Of a DNA stretch of 64,000 nucleotides, positions 20,691 through 31,399 are shown piece after piece (within the stretch, counting starts at the first letter, position 1; every line of letters starts with the position of its first letter). Where the stretch lies: contig CP136067.1 of assembly GCA_032622095.1 (NCBI GenBank), positions 79,386,705-79,450,704 of the forward strand. The letters are read 5' to 3'. A program made the position numbers and the translations under genes. The notes under the pieces are model-generated. The model had not been told where the DNA came from. It did not search any database and worked only from the letters and a program-made list of their open reading frames with translations. Source of the stretch: Siphonodentalium dalli. Its lineage: Eukaryota; Mollusca; Scaphopoda; Gadilida; Siphonodentaliidae.

Positions 20691-21180
20691 GAGATTTATT
20701 ATTACAAATATTTACAAAGTCACATCAGGCGGCCACGGAGAATAATACCACAACATCTTCTCACGCTGCACGTTAGTATCTAGTGTGCGTTCAGAAACAA
20801 GAGAGAGCCCCCTTTCAATCCCCGGCTGAAATAGTATATATGGAAATCTGAAAGCCACACCCAACCACGTGTACCAATCTTATCCGTACACGTACTGGCC
20901 TGTCCAAACAGGTTAAGATTTAATACAATCTTTATAGGAAATCACTCACTCGCAACGGAATAGCGCAGGCTATCCAATTTCGGGTCAGTTTCCCACGCAT
21001 AATTTATGGACCTAATGGTAAGGGTATTGACTTCCGGATTAACCTTATATACGCCGGGTAACATTAGAAGTATTACATGTATATAAAGACAGATGCATTC
21101 ACTGTATATATATCTTTGAACATTAGGATATTTTCTTGTTTGAAGAGGGGTACTGTGTGACCCCTATATTTCCAATTAGA
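20691..21180. other. Intronic non-coding sequence
   Basis: No gene or clear repeat recognised. Confidence 0.4.
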
Positions 21181-21440
21181 ATGTTACGTGTTCTATATTT
21201 ATATGGTGGGTGTCCCAATACGAACGGTATAATAAAGTCCACAACAGAACACGATGTGTCCCTGTTTGCACACGGTGTATCCACTTTTGAACACTAGATC
21301 ATGGTGTTCCAAATAGACCACTGAGGCCACGTTCTGGCGCGATTTGCGATACAACAGATTTGGAACACTATTGAAGTGTTCTAATTTGGCAAACAAATCG
21401 CTAAATGTTCTGAAATGAACGTGTCAGTGTTCTGAAGTTG
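21180..21440. repeat. Second AGAACAC/GTGTTCT-rich stretch
   Basis: Multiple GTGTTCT, GAACAC and GTGTTCC heptamers and 'AACAGATTTGGAACACTATT' are closely related to the 19785-19885 stretch ('AACAGATTTAGAACACTTCA'). It directly precedes the dimeric satellite. Confidence 0.5.
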
Positions 21441-21454
21441 CAAGTGTTTTGATT

Positions 21455-22700
21455 ACAGTTTTTTGGCCGAATGACCCCAAAATCACTCGTTCCCATCTAC
21501 ATGTCATTGTTAACATCCATGACAAATTACATGAAGTTCCGACCAAAGCTACGACCTGTAGCCCGCGTCTATAAGGATTTAGTCATGCAAAGAGTAAAAT
21601 CCAAGATGGCTGCTGACGGCCATGTTTTTTGGCCGAACGACCCCAAAATGACTCGTTCCCATCTACATGTCAATATTAACATCCATGACAAATTTCATGA
21701 TGATCAGACGAACAGTACGACCTGTAGCCCGCGCCAATGGATTGAATTTTGAAATCCAAGATGGCCACTAGCGGCCATGTTTTTCGGCCGAATGACCCCA
21801 ACATGACTCGTTCCCATCTACATGTCAATGTCAACATTCATGACAAATTTCCTGAGGATCAGACCAAAGGTACGACCTGTACCCCGCGCCAAAGGATTTG
21901 GTCATACAAAGAGTAAAATCCAAGATGGCTGCTGACGGCCATGTTTTTTGGCCGAACGACCCCAAAATGACCCGTTCCCATCTACATGTCAATATTAACA
22001 TCCATGACAAATTTCACGATGATCAGACGAACAGTACGACCTGTAGCCCGCGCCAATGGATTGAATTTTGAAATCCAAGATGGCCGCCAGCGGCCATGTT
22101 TTTTGGCCAAATGACCTCAAAATGACTCGTTCCCATCTACATGTCAATGTCAACATTCATTACAAATTTCATAAATATCAGATCAAAGGTATGACATGTA
22201 GCCCGCGCCAAAGGATTTAGTCATGCAAAGGGTAAAATCCAAGATGGCTGCTGGCGGCCATGTTTTTAGTCGAATGACCCCAAAATGACTCGTTCCCATC
22301 TACATGTCATTGTTAACATCCATGACAAATTTCATGAAGTTCCGACCAAAACTACGACCTGTAGCCCGCGCCAAAGGATTTAGTCATGCAAAGAGTAAAA
22401 TCCAAGATGGCTGCTGACGGCCATGTTTTTTGGCCGATCGACCCCAAAATGACTCGTTCCCATCTACATGTCAATATTAACATCCATGACAAATTTCATG
22501 ATGATCAGACGAACAGTACGACCTGTAACCCGCGCCAATGGATTGAATTTTGAAATCCAAGATGGCCGCCAGCGGCCATATTTTTTGGCCGAATGACCCC
22601 AAAATGACTCGTTCCCATCTACATGTCAATGTCAACATTCATGACAAATTTCATAAAGGTCAGACCAAAGGTACGACCTGTAGCCCGCGCCAAAGGAAAT
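21455..22700. repeat. Satellite-like tandem array with alternating (dimeric) units
   Basis: Eight monomers are marked by 'TTTTTTGGCCGAATGACC' at about 21460, 21626, 21782, 21945, 22100, 22263, 22427 and 22581. Spacing alternates about 163-166 and 155-156 bp, so the true period is about 320 bp. Alternate monomers carry 'CAAAGAGTAAAATCCAAGAT...GCTGCTGACGG' or 'GGATTGAATTTTGAAATCC...GCC(A/G)CCAGCGG'. All frames through it are repeat-derived. Confidence 0.88.
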
Positions 22701-22792
22701 TGTTGACGGACACACGCACACACGCACACACGGACGACGGACGCCAAACCATGGCAATAGCTCAAACTTACAAAGTAAGTTGAGCTAAAAAG
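22700..22792. mobile_element. Tail of the repeat that bears the satellite
   Basis: After the last monomer comes CACACGCACACACGCACACA, a 'GGACGACGGACGCCAAACCA' block and 'AGCTCAAACTTACAAAGTAA'...'GTTGAGCT', a short hairpin. This looks like the terminus of an interspersed element in which the monomers expanded. Confidence 0.5.
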
Positions 22793-23324
22793 GATATTGG
22801 TTTACCAGTAACCACATGCAGACTACATAATACAATAAATATCTACTTGGCCAAAGTATGAAATGAAGCTGGTAGTGAATACCTTGGCGTCTAATTTCTC
22901 AATAGTACACAAATAATATTATGTCATGCAGCTGCTATTGTAGGACCTGGGGGGGGGGGCATGTGTATAATATAATATCTGATCCACGAATTCATGTACC
23001 AACGAAAAAGCCTTTTGATGGCAGAGCCACGAAATTTGATGCCAACGAAATCAAAGCCAATCGCAGTAATTAAAGTGTGTCCTTTGTCGCATACCGAAGG
23101 GACATAAGATAACCACGCAATGGAGCCGCAAGTGCATTATCTAAGTACAACTGAATGCAATTGAACGGGACCCTTTCTCTCTCTCTCTCTTATAAGCACA
23201 TGTAAGCACCGATCAACCCTGTCAATTGAGCTATTAAAAAGCATGTTGCAATGTGGATACGAAAACAATATTACTTGTTAATGATAAAATATGATTTTTA
23301 TTCATAAACTCAAATTTGAATTTA

Positions 23325-23428
23325 AGATTTAATAGCGAGTTTGCGATTTCAAACCGGTACGGGTACCGGTACGCGTACGGGTAGCTACCCGTACCGGTAC
23401 ACGTTTTGAAATCGCAAACTGTTTTACC
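23325..23428. repeat. CpG-rich palindrome ('GCGAGTTTGCGATTTCAAA...')
   Basis: Inverted arms GTTTGCGATTTCAAA / TTTGAAATCGCAAAC enclose a near-palindromic core of GGTACGGGTA / TACCCGTACC units. A further copy of the end sequence, reversed ('GGGTATCGCAAACTCGCTAA'), occurs at about 25645-25665, so the two could be the ends of one element about 2.3 kb long or two separate insertions. Confidence 0.7.
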
Positions 23429-23925
23429 GGTAGAATTCATCACATCGACTGGTAATGTATGGTGAGCCAACTGCAACAAAAAAGATATTATGATATAGAT
23501 TGTTATTCGCGTTATTGGCCTATGTTATACTTGGCGTTATGGGTTGTTGGAAATATGTATTTAGATTACATGTAGATGAGCCCCATGATAATCAGTTGCT
23601 TTCATCAAGGACGATCTAGGTGGCAGTTGGAAGAGGACGTTGCTTTTCTTTCACTCATATTGGTAACATTTTCAACAATTGGATTCTACATTTCATAGAC
23701 CGATCGAGTGTTGACAATAAATCGGTTGGAATTTTTAAACTTAGAAAATAGATTATGATAGCTCAAATATAAAATTACGTTATATATAGTTAAAATGTCC
23801 AACCAATATTCGGTGTAAAATGTATTGTTTTAGACCAAGGGTCTAATATTGTCCTACATGTACTTTCAGTTCGATATAATACCGCATTGTCCCTTATTTT
23901 AGTTGGGGAATATTTAGTCATATTA

Positions 23926-24335
23926 AAGATGCATAATCCGAATTAACGCTCCCAAGTTACTATATTTGGCTTCGGGGGTAAAACTAAATATTTGATTCGA
24001 ATCGAGGAACCCACCATCAAAGCGCAGAGTGATCAGATATCGATTTTTGAAGTTTGTTATTTCTTGAATTGTGTAATTATTTTTGGCCCAGAAAAGAGTC
24101 ATCAAACCGACGGTCTCGGACAAAATTGCGGACGAAGATAATTAACTCTAAAATCAAGTGGTAATGCGGCCAAAATTTTATACTATAGTTGACAGCAGTT
24201 AGCATTATTTTGTTGTAATTAATCGATTCTGATAACAAAAGCGTATTTTGAAGAAATGTTCTTGTTGTAACTTTATGATATGGGGACCGTCTGATCGGTT
24301 TGAGTAGCTTTAAGTAAACCCTTGTTTGGAATCTT
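23926..24335 (+). repeat. Second copy of the intron-1 3' dispersed repeat
   Basis: Partner of 18308-18845, in the same orientation, inside intron 2. It ends near the place where exon 2 would start in the first copy. No P450 exon-2 coding sequence follows. Confidence 0.65.
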
Positions 24336-24342
24336 TCAACAG

Positions 24343-24419
24343 ATCGAAGGGTCGGCCCGTCGGGGCAAGGGAATATTTATCCCAAGAATTGGGATTGTTG
24401 TCGGGATCTAAACCCGGAG
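24343..24419 (+). other. Exon-like segment with good splice signals (unproven)
   Basis: Flanked by TTTCAACAG and GGAG|GTAAGT. The 77 nt are open if entered in phase 1, but the length is not a multiple of three, so including it between P450 exons 2 and 3 would shift the frame. It has no resemblance to P450. It could be a poison or cryptic exon, or coincidence. Confidence 0.15.
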
Positions 24420-24429
24420 GTAAGTTGAA

Positions 24430-26790
24430 ATTAACTTGGTAACAAAAAAGGTGTCAAAATGTAGTCTGTTTATTATACGGATTGAATAAAGAGCGTTTGC
24501 CTCACTTCTGTGCGAAACACAGAAAACAGCTGAAACTCGCTCTACTTATATGCTTAGATTTTGTAGAGTATTTATAGGTATTTCGTGTATTTGGCGACCT
24601 ATATTATCCCCACTACAGTATACACAAGTATTGTGGTTCAAATGCGCCATGTCCGTTCAGATAGTAAATATATATTAAAATGAGAAATCAGTCCCCACCT
24701 ACATACGATAAGGTAACTAAATGGTAATTGTATTCAAATGTGCAATGCATAGATAAATCCACGATATATTTATGTCCTTGTACAATGGGTTGAGACAGGG
24801 ACGTGACGACATGGGTGTCTTAACCCCCCCCCCCCCCTCCCCAACTTTGGTCAAATGTTCAACATTTGGAAATTTGATATGACTGACACAACATTTGTTG
24901 GAAATTTCACACAAACAATAGGTTGAAATTGTTTTCGTAGTTTGATTTTCGAACAATTTATTAGTGGATAATTTGTAGTTTTTAGACCAACATTTGCATA
25001 TTTCCCTATTTTTGGTAACAAAATTTGGACTGAAATGACTGTCAGAAATAGTTGGAAATTGTTCAAGCTTGGGGGGGGGGGGGTGTCAGGTCTCAAAATT
25101 TCCAACAATTGGAAAGCTTGATGCCAGCCAAGGGGAGGGGTGGATTTACGCGCAAACTTGTGAATTTGATATGGTTCGAGATGTGTAGTTAGAAATTCGA
25201 AGGTGGACACCCTTCCTAACGCGCAGACCATCTATAGCCACGTCCCTGCAATGGGCGTCTATAGCACCATCTACTCACTCTATTAATCACAACCTGTCAT
25301 TAATGCAGTGAACAAAGTTGTTAGTGAAAAAAAATCGGCCTTCCGTATTTATCTAAATGATAGAAGCCGCCTCGAGAATTTGAACACAAATCCTGGATTA
25401 AAATGACAACTTTATCAATAATATTTGCCCATGAAATCTTTCAATAAATAGGTTAACGCATAGCTGACTGGAAGTTCATGGAATTCATGGACCCTTGAGT
25501 GAGAAAATCGTAATGAAAGGCTACCGGTCAATTAGACAAATCTACCCGTTTCAATTCGCTATCGCTTTATGTGCTGCATTGAAAGTACCCAAGTGACCGT
25601 GACGATGTTCACAGATTTACCCGTACCCGTTCCCGTCGAACGGGTATCGCAAACTCGCTAATAATACTAGCAACAAACATAAATGTGGATGACTAAAATT
25701 ACAGAGTTTGACAGGGTACAATGTCAGATATATTCCATAATGTTCAGTTGCGCAAATATGTGGGAACTTATTATTATGGTATCGAGTAGTTTCTCTAACA
25801 AGGCAGTTCCAGGCAACATTTGGGCGCCAGCTTTCTGCTGATTGTTGGAAGCTTCTTATTCACGGTCATCACCGAATGCTCCTTGTACAAATGAGTTGAA
25901 TGTTGGCAGGGGAAGGCCTTTAACTTTAGAAACCATTGCATCATGATCTGCTTAAAAAATATAAAATGAAATTTCTGTCAGCATTCAAGTTTGATCATTT
26001 GACATAATACCACAATAGATACAATAAGTGCATTCTAGAATCTAGACTACCGGTACATGTATATAAACCACATTTGTAAATTTACTGCGCAAACTCATGA
26101 ACGTTCACATTATTTATTTTATTTTTTACAGAGAGTTCCGTCATACATGTAACTATTGTGTGATTATGCTGGCCGAATATTCATATACAATCATAAAGTA
26201 AATATAATTCGGTTTCGTCCTGTGTCCCATGATTTCTTATGAACGAACAATCTAAAACATGAATTTTATCTATTGAATTATATATACGGTTACAGGGACA
26301 CAAAAACTTTCACTTTTGAGGTCTACTCGTTGTTTTGGAGAATGACAAACATGATTATGACAATCGTTATGATGAGTGTCCCTCACCGAGGCTCAGAACA
26401 CACATAATCATCACATGTGGCTGTCCAGTTCAAGCTAATAAGCAGGTCTATTTCATTCCGCAATGAACTTCTTCTTTGGTAAACAGCTTACAGTCATTTG
26501 CTTACTATTAGAAGCCGGGTCACTCTCACTTTTGAAAAGAAAACTCACTAAAAAGGCCATATCAATCAGTGAGTTCTAACATGCTGCTTTTATCTCTGCT
26601 ACAAGGTTATATGTAGCAGTTAAGGTGATCACTGTTGTGAATATTTGTTCATTGTTCCGATGGCTGGTAAATGAAGCCTTCCCATTAAGTATGTTATATA
26701 CCAAAACGTTCGGGAAAAGACTACTGCGTTAAGGACGTACTTGAAGAAAATCTTTAGCCGATGTAGAAAATAACTTCAAATTCTAGATTA
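24430..26790. other. Intronic non-coding sequence with low-complexity tracts
   Basis: Contains a C tract at about 24823-24838 and a G tract at 25071-25083, which bracket a segment with mirrored 'TTGGAAATT/AATTTCCAAC' pieces (24840-25125), suggesting a decayed inverted repeat. No coding exon recognised. Confidence 0.4.
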
Positions 26791-26849
26791 CTATTGTTCC
26801 ATCGTTTTAGTAAAATTGCAGGGTTTTGTACTGTATATACACTCGTTCT

Positions 26850-26972
26850 CTTTATCTCTCTCTCTCTCTCCCCCCCTCCCTCTCCCCCTCTCGATCTCTC
26901 TCTATCTCAAACACACACACACACACACCGTCACCATCACACGCATAACACACACACACACACACACACATG
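26850..26972. repeat. Compound microsatellite (TC)n-(CA)n
   Basis: A TCTC run with C-rich interruptions (26850-26907) is followed by two CA runs (26908-26929 and 26949-26970). Small open frames across it on both strands are artefacts. Confidence 0.9.
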
Positions 26973-27174
26973 TGGTGAAATTTTTATATACTTGGCAAGG
27001 CCAATCGGTTAGCGCCAGCAACAGAGACATCATGATCAGAACAGCGTTCATCAGATTGAGTATAGGGCTATATAGGCCTTCTGGGCATATCACACGCTGA
27101 TAACAGTCTTTTCCAAATTTCCCCTTGCTGCATGAGAATGAGTGTTGGTTGGTCCATATTCTGCCATATCCATA

Positions 27175-27402
27175 TTAAATTGTCATCCACTTCAGTACTA
27201 TATCATCGCCTAAGGCTAAAGCACCTATGCAATACGGGTTTGCAAAGCCAAGCTTTTCTGCACCTACACCACATCTAACACAAACGTTGGGGTCATTCTT
27301 ATGGTAAGTTGTGAAATGTCCTTGGAAGAATGAGAATTTGTCGGTCACAACATCACAAAGACTACACTGCCAAACATACGCGTTAGGACTACCAACATCC
27401 AT
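27175..27402 (-). pseudogene. Zinc-finger-like coding fragment
   Basis: A 75-codon frame contains 'CSLCDVVTDKFSFFQGHFTTYH' spacing (C-x2-C...H...H) followed by 'CVRCG', compatible with C2H2-type fingers. It is preceded by a possible acceptor (TGATAG|G) on the minus strand and ends in a stop. No other exon of a minus-strand gene was found near it, so it may be a fragment or a single exon of an unrecognised gene within P450 intron 2. Confidence 0.3.
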
Positions 27403-28544
27403 AGCCTATCACATACCATCTGCTGTTTCAACGTTTTAAAATTTTGAAAAAGAAATGACAAGAGCTTCACATACACCCGGCCTTTCAAAATGGCGCGTCG
27501 ACATGCAATTCATGCGTCTGCTTCAATTTGCCAGTGGAGACACCTGTGCGGTTATCGTTCTTAGAAAGAGAACACGTCCTGTTCTAATTTGAACACGATA
27601 ACTTTTGAATAGAACACGTTATATTATCTGAAAATAATGTGATCTGTCATTCAGTTCTGCGCATTTTTGAACACCGGCGTTCTGTTTTCGTAGTTGGTAT
27701 CTGACGATTCGTAATAAAAATGTGTTACATTATCTATATGTATATTAACTATACTTGATTAGTTTTATATAGGATTTTATAAGGAACTATATATTCGTTT
27801 GGAAAAAGAAGGAAAGGAAAGACAAAATATACCCCAAAATTGTTAAATCATGAGATAATTTAAGCCCCAATGCAATAGAATTGACAGCGTCAATCCATAT
27901 TTGCAATAGCATAAAGACATAACTATATATATAGTACCGTCCTTGCACAGAACATCTTATGTTCAGATTAGAACCTATAATGTCAAAGATGATGATATGA
28001 TCAGATCGTTCCGCGATCTGAATAGATCACAAACCATCACTATCGGAATACACTGCGTTCGAGCACGGTCCTCTTTTGGAACACTGCAGAACGCGCCAAC
28101 GCGTGTTGGTTCTTGCAGTGTATTATATGGAGGTGCAACTGGACATATTTTACACTGCAGTTATATCTATCTAGCGCTTGTTTGGAAAGCATAGACTATC
28201 AGTTATCTCAAATTATATTTTCGGTCTGAAATGTCCAACTTCCTTCAGTTGAGTCAAGCCTGAAAACTGTTGAAAATTTTCCCAAAGCTGCATGGGTACA
28301 TTGTGTCGCAGTTTCTGGATAGAATACCGCTAAATGGGAGAAGCCTATGGGAGGCCCTTTTCACATGTAATATTTATTTGCGGACATGTTGTGGACATGC
28401 TTAAACGGAAATATGGTATTGTGTCTATTAATTTATTTGCGCTTAAGCGGAAATACCTAACATTCCCTTACCTCCCTCTTATTGTGAATGAATGAGTCCA
28501 TCTCATAGTATATTAGTAGTAGCCTCATACAGACTCGAAAATTA

Positions 28545-28930
28545 AAGAAAAAGATATTTCCATATGCATATCAGCATCTCTGTCCCTGGTGTCCCAAGAA
28601 TTGGTGCCACACTCCCAGAGCTCGATCCTGCACAGATATACCATTTCCATGGCCATAAAAAGGTAATTAGGGGTTGCTGGGAGGGTGGGCTTGCTTCCCT
28701 CACATTGTGTACTTATTGACTTGAAATAGGGGGGAACCCCTATTTTCATATTATCAGCATCCCTGTCCCCAAGAATTTGTGTCTCCATCCCAGAGATCTA
28801 GTATATTTTATAAAAGAGACATATCCTGCACAGATCTAGACCATTTCCATGGTCATAAAAAGGGAATTAGGGGTTACAAGGGGATTGCTTCCCTCACATG
28901 GTGGTCCTATATAGACTTGAGTGATCTGTT
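28545..28930. repeat. Two-copy tandem duplication, unit about 190 bp
   Basis: Shared landmarks are 'ATCAGCATC(T/C)CTGTCCC', 'CCTGCACAGAT', 'CCATTTCCATGG.CATAAAAA', 'TTAGGGGTT' and 'TTGCTTCCCTCACAT', in the same order in both copies. Confidence 0.75.
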
Positions 28931-28989
28931 TAGGTTAGGTCTGTGCCATTTAAAATTAATTCAGGGGGGATCAATGCATATGAATTTGT

Positions 28990-29114
28990 TTTGCGCTCAA
29001 GCACAAATGATTTGCGCTTAAGCTTAAATGAATTGCGTTTAAGCGCAAATGATTTGCGATTAAGCACAAATGATTTGCGCTTAAGCGTAAATATTCGCGC
29101 TTAAGCGCAAATGA
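28990..29114. repeat. 21-bp minisatellite of palindromic units (TTTGCGCTTAAGCGCAAATGA)
   Basis: Six imperfect units of 21 bp start at 28990, 29011, 29032, 29053, 29074 and 29094. The consensus core TTTGCGCTTAAGCGCAAA is a perfect palindrome. Partial units occur at about 28430-28450 and 29131-29145. Confidence 0.85.
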
Positions 29115-29216
29115 CAAAAGTTATTTACATTAAGCGCAAATAAATAATAAATGGGAAAAGGGCCTCCCACAGAAACCAAGCTATTCTTGAGAAATCTCAC
29201 TAGTTGTGTTATACTT

Positions 29217-30339
29217 TTAAAGATGGATTATCTCTTTAAATAAAAAAAATTAAATAGTTGCCTGGGTATAAAATAATAAATATGAACTGAAGACCCCTGT
29301 CCGGAAAAGCTTCTATCAATTAATATTGATTTTATTACGAATATTAAATCGGGACCGTGTATGTGTCTATTTTTAGAACAGACCATTCGGATGATACCAT
29401 ATTGCGATATATTGTATCTCACGTGACTTTGTTATTGAAATCAAGCTTTCCGATTGGTTGGCTACTCGACTCTATTAGTCGTAGTTGTATACTACGCCTT
29501 CAAGTCTCTCCCGTCGTGCACTATGCATATGTAGTTTTGACTACTAAAAATAGTAACGAACACTACATCAAACTTTGTTCTGAAACTACTTGTTATTTCG
29601 CCGCTGATCCAAATTAAAGCTTCAGTAAGGCGAACATCAATTGTCTGAACTTAGTAAAAGTTGAAAATAGTAGGTTCCTACTGCTAAATCCAAATTACTA
29701 AGAATTAATTAAAAAATAAACAAACAAACAAACCTGAACAAAGTGGAATTTAAATTTTTTTATTTTTTTTTTACATATTATTTTTTTTTCTTTAATAATA
29801 AATGGTGTTTGCCCACTGGTTTGCCTTTAATTTCTGCATTTGTTCGATACAATATAATAATTAGAGCATGACTTGTCGTGAAATACGCCGATATAGTGCA
29901 TAGTGCGGTTGTGTAGTTCACTCCGCTTCGCGTCGTGAACTACACAACCTCACTATGCACTATATCGGCATATTTCACTCCAAGCCATGCTCTATTTATT
30001 AAATAGAGCACTGGGCTGTTCCTATGGCTACGCACCGAAAGGCAAATGTCCCAGATTGATTGTTTGTATTGTTTTGTTCCACAGATATAAGCGATAATGA
30101 GTATAATTAACGTTTCTTTGTGACAAAATTGTACAATAAAATTTCTGGTCTCTGTTAACAGTAACGAACTTTTGTTCGTTAGCTAAACAACTACACCTTT
30201 TTAGACTAGAAAATATTCGAAATAAAATTAATATTAATCGATAGAAGCGTTTCCGGACAGGAGTCTTCGATTCAAATCTAATATTTTATACCCTGGTAAC
30301 TAAATAATACATGTTTACAAAGAGATAATCCATCTTTAA
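29217..30339. mobile_element. 1.1-kb TIR element (TTAAAGATGGATTATCTC ends)
   Basis: Terminal inverted repeats of roughly 130 bp begin TTAAAGATGGATTATCTCTT and include 'GTATAAAAT', 'CTGTCCGGAAA.GCTTCTATC' and 'TTAATATT'. The interior carries a strong hairpin at 29868-30000. No transposase coding is visible, so it is non-autonomous. Confidence 0.75.
29868..30000. repeat. Hairpin inside the TIR element
   Basis: The arms AGAGCATG...GTGAAATACGCCGATATAGT...GTTGTGTAGTTCA and their reverse complement are separated by a short CG-rich loop. The boundaries AGAGCATG/CATGCTCT suggest a separate MITE nested in the larger element. Confidence 0.7.
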
Positions 30340-30484
30340 CCAAACATTAGTGCCGTTACTTCAGTTACTTCAGTTTTACTAAAAGCTTCTGTTAAATACC
30401 CAGACATTCAATGCACTTCGTCTGATGCATTTCACATCCATCTCCATCCGACACCAGTTTACTATCATCAATAGGTCGAACAGA

Positions 30485-31025
30485 ATAGACAAGAATACCA
30501 TTGTCAGAAATGGTAACGCCACCAAGATCATATTATTAGCCATAAATATAATTTGTAATATAAATATATATTGGTTACATGAGTGCACCGCACCGCCGAA
30601 TTAATCCTTCAAATTACCAAAAAACTACGGCTTATTACTGCAGGTTTTGCATTCACCAAACCAGAAAGCTTCTAAATGCGGATAAAGAATTGTGTTCCCG
30701 CCATAAAATCTTCAAGTGTGCATGGCCCAGCCATTGTTCATACCTAAACATTGAATGCAATTAACGCGGTCATAATAGTTACATACTGCAACTATAAGGC
30801 ATCCATCGAATACACACCCCACGAAAACCCGAAATGTGTTGTCCTGCGAGATATCCCATCGCTATAGCTCAATTTTACACGGCCAGATTAGCCTTTCTAC
30901 AATATCCTAAAACAATAAAGCTTCTCAAATCATCGGCATAGTCAATAGAACTTTCACGAACTTGGACATTCCAACTACAGCTTTTACCGGACTCGGCGTC
31001 GCAGTACAACTGTAACGCGTCCCAA
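30485..31025 (+). mobile_element. Decayed LINE-related repeat copy (partner of 3275-4410)
   Basis: Starts with CAAGAATACCATTGTCAGAA and continues through 'ACTACGGCTTATTACTGCAG' and 'ATCATCGGCAT'. It ends 'TTTCACGAACTTGGACATTC', translating to the 'NRTFTNLDI' motif of a LINE RT, where it breaks off. It is followed by CTTTTACCGGACTCGG as at 4330. Orientation is plus, opposite to the body of the 3275-4290 copy. Confidence 0.65.
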
Positions 31026-31399
31026 AATAACCGGAAAACCCAATTATCTATTTTAAAATCCCCATAGGTCCACAGATTTCTAAAATTTGCCCAACAAATG
31101 AATACGGACAGTTCAGTTTATCAGAATAATGCAGAATGAATTGTAACCTACAATAATCTCAAATAAATAAATGCGACATTTCTTCACATTATATACGCAC
31201 GTGCATGTATGTTAGGGCAGCGGTAACTCATGCATGCGTATGGGACTGAACTCTGCGTGAAGCTTGATCTAAACGTAGTCATATATACTGCTTGTCGCGA
31301 GTTGTGAAACCTCTCTAATATACGAACGACGAACAGTCCGCTCAAGTGTCATGTGAAAATGAACCACCCAGATTATCCATTACATTACATTTTTTTCAG

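Larger units (their letters stand above)
28345..29172. mobile_element. TIR-bounded non-autonomous element containing a palindromic minisatellite
   Basis: Ends TATGGGAGGCCCTTTT (28346) and its reverse complement at about 29152-29170 (AAAAGGGCCTCCCACA). The similarity runs inward through ATTTATTTGCG. The interior holds a two-copy 190-bp repeat and a 21-bp minisatellite. Confidence 0.6.

Noticed and set aside
21471-22783. Plus-strand frames in the satellite (RSHLHVN repeats)
   Set aside because: They repeat with the monomers and break between them; no codon constraint.
26794-27100. Ser/Pro/Leu- and Thr/His-rich frames
   Set aside because: They are translations of the TC/CA microsatellite.
28990-29114. 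Possible CRISPR-like array
   Set aside because: Units are contiguous 21-bp repeats without spacers, in eukaryotic DNA inside a TIR element.
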